Part shown: positions 13,191 through 16,137 of the stretch, piece by piece
Layout: each line of letters starts with the position of its first letter
How positions within the stretch are numbered: the stretch's first letter is position 1
Source: Clostridiales bacterium
Lineage (GTDB): Bacteria; Bacillota_A; Clostridia; Saccharofermentanales; Saccharofermentanaceae
Length of the DNA stretch: 16,137 nucleotides
Assembly: GCA_017649745.1 (NCBI GenBank)
Contig: JAGCGE010000014.1
Coordinates: 1-16,137 of the forward strand
Direction: 5' to 3'
Notes under the pieces: model-generated
The model's database searches: none
What the model was told of the DNA's origin: nothing
The model's input: only the letters and a program-made list of their open reading frames with translations
Program-made: the position numbers and the translations under genes

Positions 13191-15878
13191 TTAGCCTAAC
13201 TGCTCAGTAATAACCTTAGTAGCAACATCCAAAGCATCGTTGATCTTGGATATATCCTTACCGCCAGCCTGAGCCATGTCAGGGCGTCCGCCGCCTCCGC
13301 CGCCGCAAGCCTTAGCTGCTTCGCGGATGATGTTACCGGAATGAACACCTGCCTTAACAGCATCTTGTGTAGCCATAGCTACGAACAATACCTTGTCACC
13401 GTTAACTGCTGCAAGGAAAACAACACCTGAACCGATCTTATCTCTGATACCATCAGCGATATCACGAAGTGCAGATGCATCGTCACACTCAACCTGAGCA
13501 ACAACAGCCTTAAATCCGTTGATATCCTTAGCTTCGGAAACTGCCTTACCAGCCTGATCTCCTGAAGCCTTCTTGCTGATCTCCTTAAGTTCCTTCTCAA
13601 GGGACTTGATATCAGCAACATTCTGCTCAGCTTTCTTAACGATCTGATCCTTGTTTACCTTGAGAACAGAAGCGATCTCAGTGATAGTCTTTCTGTCTTC
13701 CTTGGAAGCCTCATAACAAGCAAGACCTGTAATAGCTTCGATCCTTCGGATACCAGCAGCAACACCAGACTCAGATACGATCCTGAACTGTCCAGCCTGA
13801 CCGCTGGACTTAAGGTGTGTACCACCACAGAACTCCATTGAGTAAGGAGCATCAACATCACCGACTGTAACGACACGTACTTCTTCGCCGTACTTCTCAC
13901 CGAACAAAGCCATAGCTCCGAGCTTCTTAGCTTCATCAAGCTTCATGACTCTTGTGATAACAGGAAGATCTTCAAGGATGATCTCGTTAACCTTCTTCTC
14001 AACGATATCAAGTTCCTCAGCTGTCATAGCCTGTGGATGAGTAAAGTCGAATCTCAATCTGTCACTTGCAACATAAGAACCTGACTGCTCAACATGATCG
14101 CCGAGGACTTCCTGCAAAGCCTTCTGGAGAATATGAGTTGCTGTATGGTTCCTTGCAATGGACAATCTGTTCTTCTTATCAACTTCGATGCTTACAGTTG
14201 AACCGCTGTTCAAAGTACCCTTTGTAACCTTAAGAGTGTGGAGGTACTTACCTGCTGCATCCTTATCTACCGAGATAACATCAGCTTCGAAACCATCTGC
14301 AACGATCTTACCTTCATCGTGGATCTGACCACCCATCGTTGCATAAAGAACTGTCTTATCACAAACAGCGATGATGTCATCACCTTCGGAAGCGCTATCA
14401 ACTACATTCATTGAACCTTCTTCAACAGCCTTCAAGATGTAGATGACCTTAGCTTCGCACTTAAGGTTATCGTATCCGTCATAAACAGTTGCATTAGAAT
14501 CCTTAGCAACTTCATCAGGGATCTCATTAACGCTCAAAGCCAGATCAGCCTTAGCCTTAGTAGCTGCTCTAGCTGTTTCCTTCTGCTTCTCCATTGCAGC
14601 CTTGAATCCCTCTTCATCAACCTTGAGACCTTCTTCTTCAGCCATCTCGATAGTAAGTTCGATTGGAAATCCGAATGTATCGTAAAGATAGAAAGCGGAA
14701 TCACCGTCGATCTCCTTAGAACCAGCCTTATTCTTGTCATCAAGGATCTTCTTAAATTCCTTCATGCCGTTCTCGAGTGTGCTCTCAAATCTTGCGATCT
14801 CCTTGTCGAGCTCATTCAAGATGAAGTCACGGTTCTTTGTGAGGAGTGGATAGCTGTCATCATAAACCTTATCGATGTAGATCTTAGCAAGACCAATGAT
14901 ATGCTCCTTTGTCATGCCGAGAGTTCTTACATGTCTTACTGCTCTTCTGATGAGACGTCTTAATACATAACCTGCACCGGCATTTGACGGAACAAGCTTA
15001 GCTGCATCACCAATAAGCATTACGCTAGTACGGATGTGGTCAGCAAGGACACGCATGGACTTTGTAAGCTTCTCGTCTGAATCATACTTAACACCTGAAG
15101 CATTCTCAATATATGAGATAGCCTCAGCAAAGAGGTCAGTCTTATAGACATCCTTTGATCCGTTAAGGAATGCGAGGATTCTCTCAAGACCCCAACCTGT
15201 ATCTACGTTCTTCTGCTTGAGCGGAGTAAGGTGACCGTCCTGATGCTTCTCATACTGCATGAAAACATCGTTACCGATCTCTGTATATTTTCCGCAATCA
15301 CATCCAGGGCCGCAGTTAGGACCGCAGTCAGGAACATCAGCGATATAGAACATTTCACTATCTGGACCGCAAGGACCGTATTCAAGTCCCCACCAGTTAT
15401 CGTCAGCACCGAGATAATAGATATTCTCAGGCTTAAATCCTGAAGCGATACGGAACTTAGCACCTTCTTCGTCCCTAGGAGCATTCTCGTCACCTGCGAA
15501 AACAGTAGATGCGAGATGGTCTCTGTCGAAGCCGAATACATCAGTTAAAAGCTCGTAGCTCCACTTACATCTTTCTTCCTTGAAATAGTCACCAAGGCTC
15601 CAGCTACCCATCATCTCGAAGAATGTAACATGGCTTCTGTCACCTACGGAATCGATATCGTTAGTACGAACACAGCCCTGAACATTGCAAAGCCTTGTTC
15701 CCAATGGGTGCTTCTCTCCAAGAAGATAAGGCATGAGCGGCTGCATTCCCGCTACGTTAAACAATACTCCTGTTGATCCGTCAGATACGAGCGAAACTGC
15801 TCCAACATCAACATGGCCTCTCTCTATATAAAATTCCTTCCAGGTCTTTCTAAGCTCTTTTGAAGTAAATTGTCTCAT
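13191..15878 (-). CDS. alaS: Alanyl-tRNA synthetase
   Basis: Charges tRNA-Ala with alanine and hydrolyses mischarged Ser/Gly-tRNA-Ala. The 895-residue protein is full length (E. coli 876). It has the class II catalytic domain (FFEMMGSWSLGDYFKEE at 86-102; VDTGWGLERI at 225-234), the tRNA-binding region (AGYVLRRLIRRAVRH), the editing domain with zinc ligands His578, His582, Cys684 and His688 (HTATH, FCGGTH), and the C-Ala tail with GGGGGGRPDMAQAGG. A Cys cluster DCGPNCGPGCDCGKY (184-198) is inserted in the catalytic domain. Several positions differ from the E. coli type: RTNDIDSVGD replaces the RxGGKHNDL region, and EIGND and DTGWG replace EIWN and DTGMG; this suggests a divergent clostridial subtype rather than damage. 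AAGGAG lies eight bases before the ATG. No T-box leader precedes it. Confidence 0.97.
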   Translation of the reverse strand: MRQFTSKELRKTWKEFYIERGHVDVGAVSLVSDGSTGVLFNVAGMQPLMPYLLGEKHPLGTRLCNVQGCVRTNDIDSVGDRSHVTFFEMMGSWSLGDYFKEERCKWSYELLTDVFGFDRDHLASTVFAGDENAPRDEEGAKFRIASGFKPENIYYLGADDNWWGLEYGPCGPDSEMFYIADVPDCGPNCGPGCDCGKYTEIGNDVFMQYEKHQDGHLTPLKQKNVDTGWGLERILAFLNGSKDVYKTDLFAEAISYIENASGVKYDSDEKLTKSMRVLADHIRTSVMLIGDAAKLVPSNAGAGYVLRRLIRRAVRHVRTLGMTKEHIIGLAKIYIDKVYDDSYPLLTKNRDFILNELDKEIARFESTLENGMKEFKKILDDKNKAGSKEIDGDSAFYLYDTFGFPIELTIEMAEEEGLKVDEEGFKAAMEKQKETARAATKAKADLALSVNEIPDEVAKDSNATVYDGYDNLKCEAKVIYILKAVEEGSMNVVDSASEGDDIIAVCDKTVLYATMGGQIHDEGKIVADGFEADVISVDKDAAGKYLHTLKVTKGTLNSGSTVSIEVDKKNRLSIARNHTATHILQKALQEVLGDHVEQSGSYVASDRLRFDFTHPQAMTAEELDIVEKKVNEIILEDLPVITRVMKLDEAKKLGAMALFGEKYGEEVRVVTVGDVDAPYSMEFCGGTHLKSSGQAGQFRIVSESGVAAGIRRIEAITGLACYEASKEDRKTITEIASVLKVNKDQIVKKAEQNVADIKSLEKELKEISKKASGDQAGKAVSEAKDINGFKAVVAQVECDDASALRDIADGIRDKIGSGVVFLAAVNGDKVLFVAMATQDAVKAGVHSGNIIREAAKACGGGGGGRPDMAQAGGKDISKINDALDVATKVITEQLG

Positions 15879-15909
15879 CGATAGTACTCCTTAATAATAA
15901 TAACAACTG

Positions 15910-15938
15910 ATTATAAACCGAATAATTTGAGAATGCAA
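15910..15938 (-). promoter_or_regulatory. alaS: Sigma-A promoter of alaS
   Basis: On the minus strand, a perfect TATAAT (15910-15915) lies 17 bases from TTGCAT (15933-15938). Transcription would start near 15903, giving a leader of about 25 bases, too short for a T-box. The promoter begins right after the stop codon of the upstream gene. Confidence 0.7.
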
Positions 15939-15943
15939 TTCAC

Positions 15944-16137
15944 TCATGACTTGTCAGGAAAAATGACATTGGACGAGGCCCTCTTCAGGAAATCCTCATA
16001 AGCTTTCCTGAATTCGGCATCTGCGTCCAATGTTACCTTAAGTTCTTCAGAAGTCTCTCCTGCAAATGAAGTAAGATTTGAAAGAAGTGCGAAAAATCTC
16101 GCAGACGGGCTTACTTCAACAAAGAAAGTAAGCTTAC
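15944..16137 (-). CDS. C-terminal end of an unrecognised protein (cut by window edge)
   Basis: An open frame enters from the right edge and ends at TGA (15944-15946), encoding at least 63 residues. It contains SARFFALLSNLTSFAGETSE and ends with a charged segment, ALxxDA...FRKAYEDFLKRASS-like, then DKS. Composition and continuous reading frame support a real coding end, but I recognise no family; a faint resemblance to the C-terminal part of HPr-like proteins is too weak to use. The alaS promoter lies immediately downstream, with no terminator between. Confidence 0.6.
   Translation of the reverse strand, partial: KLTFFVEVSPSARFFALLSNLTSFAGETSEELKVTLDADAEFRKAYEDFLKRASSNVIFPDKS

Noticed and set aside
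15879..15943. T-box leader upstream of alaS
   Set aside because: Only 65 bases separate the genes and the promoter fills part of them; no specifier stem or antiterminator is seen.
1..16137. CRISPR array, insertion sequence, prophage or tRNA gene
   Set aside because: No short regularly spaced repeats, transposase or integrase motifs, or tRNA-like cloverleaf were found on either strand by eye.

Overview
The window looks like chromosomal DNA of an anaerobic Firmicutes bacterium of class Clostridia (a gut or rumen Oscillospiraceae/Lachnospiraceae-like lineage). This is inferred from strong AGGAGG-type ribosome binding sites, a methionine synthase split into a core and a separate activation protein, secreted DUF6273/DUF4214 proteins, and lipoproteins with Thr/Glu-rich linkers. 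The exact taxon cannot be read from the sequence. Every convincing gene is on the minus strand, so genes are described here from high to low coordinates, in the direction of transcription.

Right part (16137 to about 10500): the C-terminal end of an unrecognised gene, then a good promoter and alaS (alanyl-tRNA synthetase). It is followed closely by a DUF3298-like lipoprotein, a HIT-family hydrolase, and a stand-alone methionine synthase activation protein that starts at TTG inside the HIT stop codon. Middle (10454 to 4651): a papain-like (C1) lipoprotein peptidase whose ribosome binding site lies in an inverted repeat, then a tight cluster metH-trmB-pncA-like-nadE. Junctions there are 1-nt overlaps or short gaps. 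The clearest functional link is methionine synthesis: metH lacks the SAM-dependent reactivation domain, and the protein carrying that domain is encoded two genes upstream. The nicotinamidase-like gene and nadE form an NAD salvage pair.

Left part (4609 to 521): two large secreted proteins with unrelated N-terminal regions (one DUF6273, one PPC-like) but a nearly identical 240-residue C-terminal module of four DUF4214 units (226/240 identical by hand count). A strong intrinsic terminator lies between them and another follows the second. The window ends in the N-terminal part of gap (glyceraldehyde-3-phosphate dehydrogenase), which has its own leader hairpin and probable promoter.

No tRNA, rRNA, CRISPR array, insertion sequence, phage gene or riboswitch was recognised. 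Most of the window is ordinary housekeeping. The most unusual elements are the shared DUF4214 module, the split methionine synthase layout, and the structured leader of the C1 peptidase gene.
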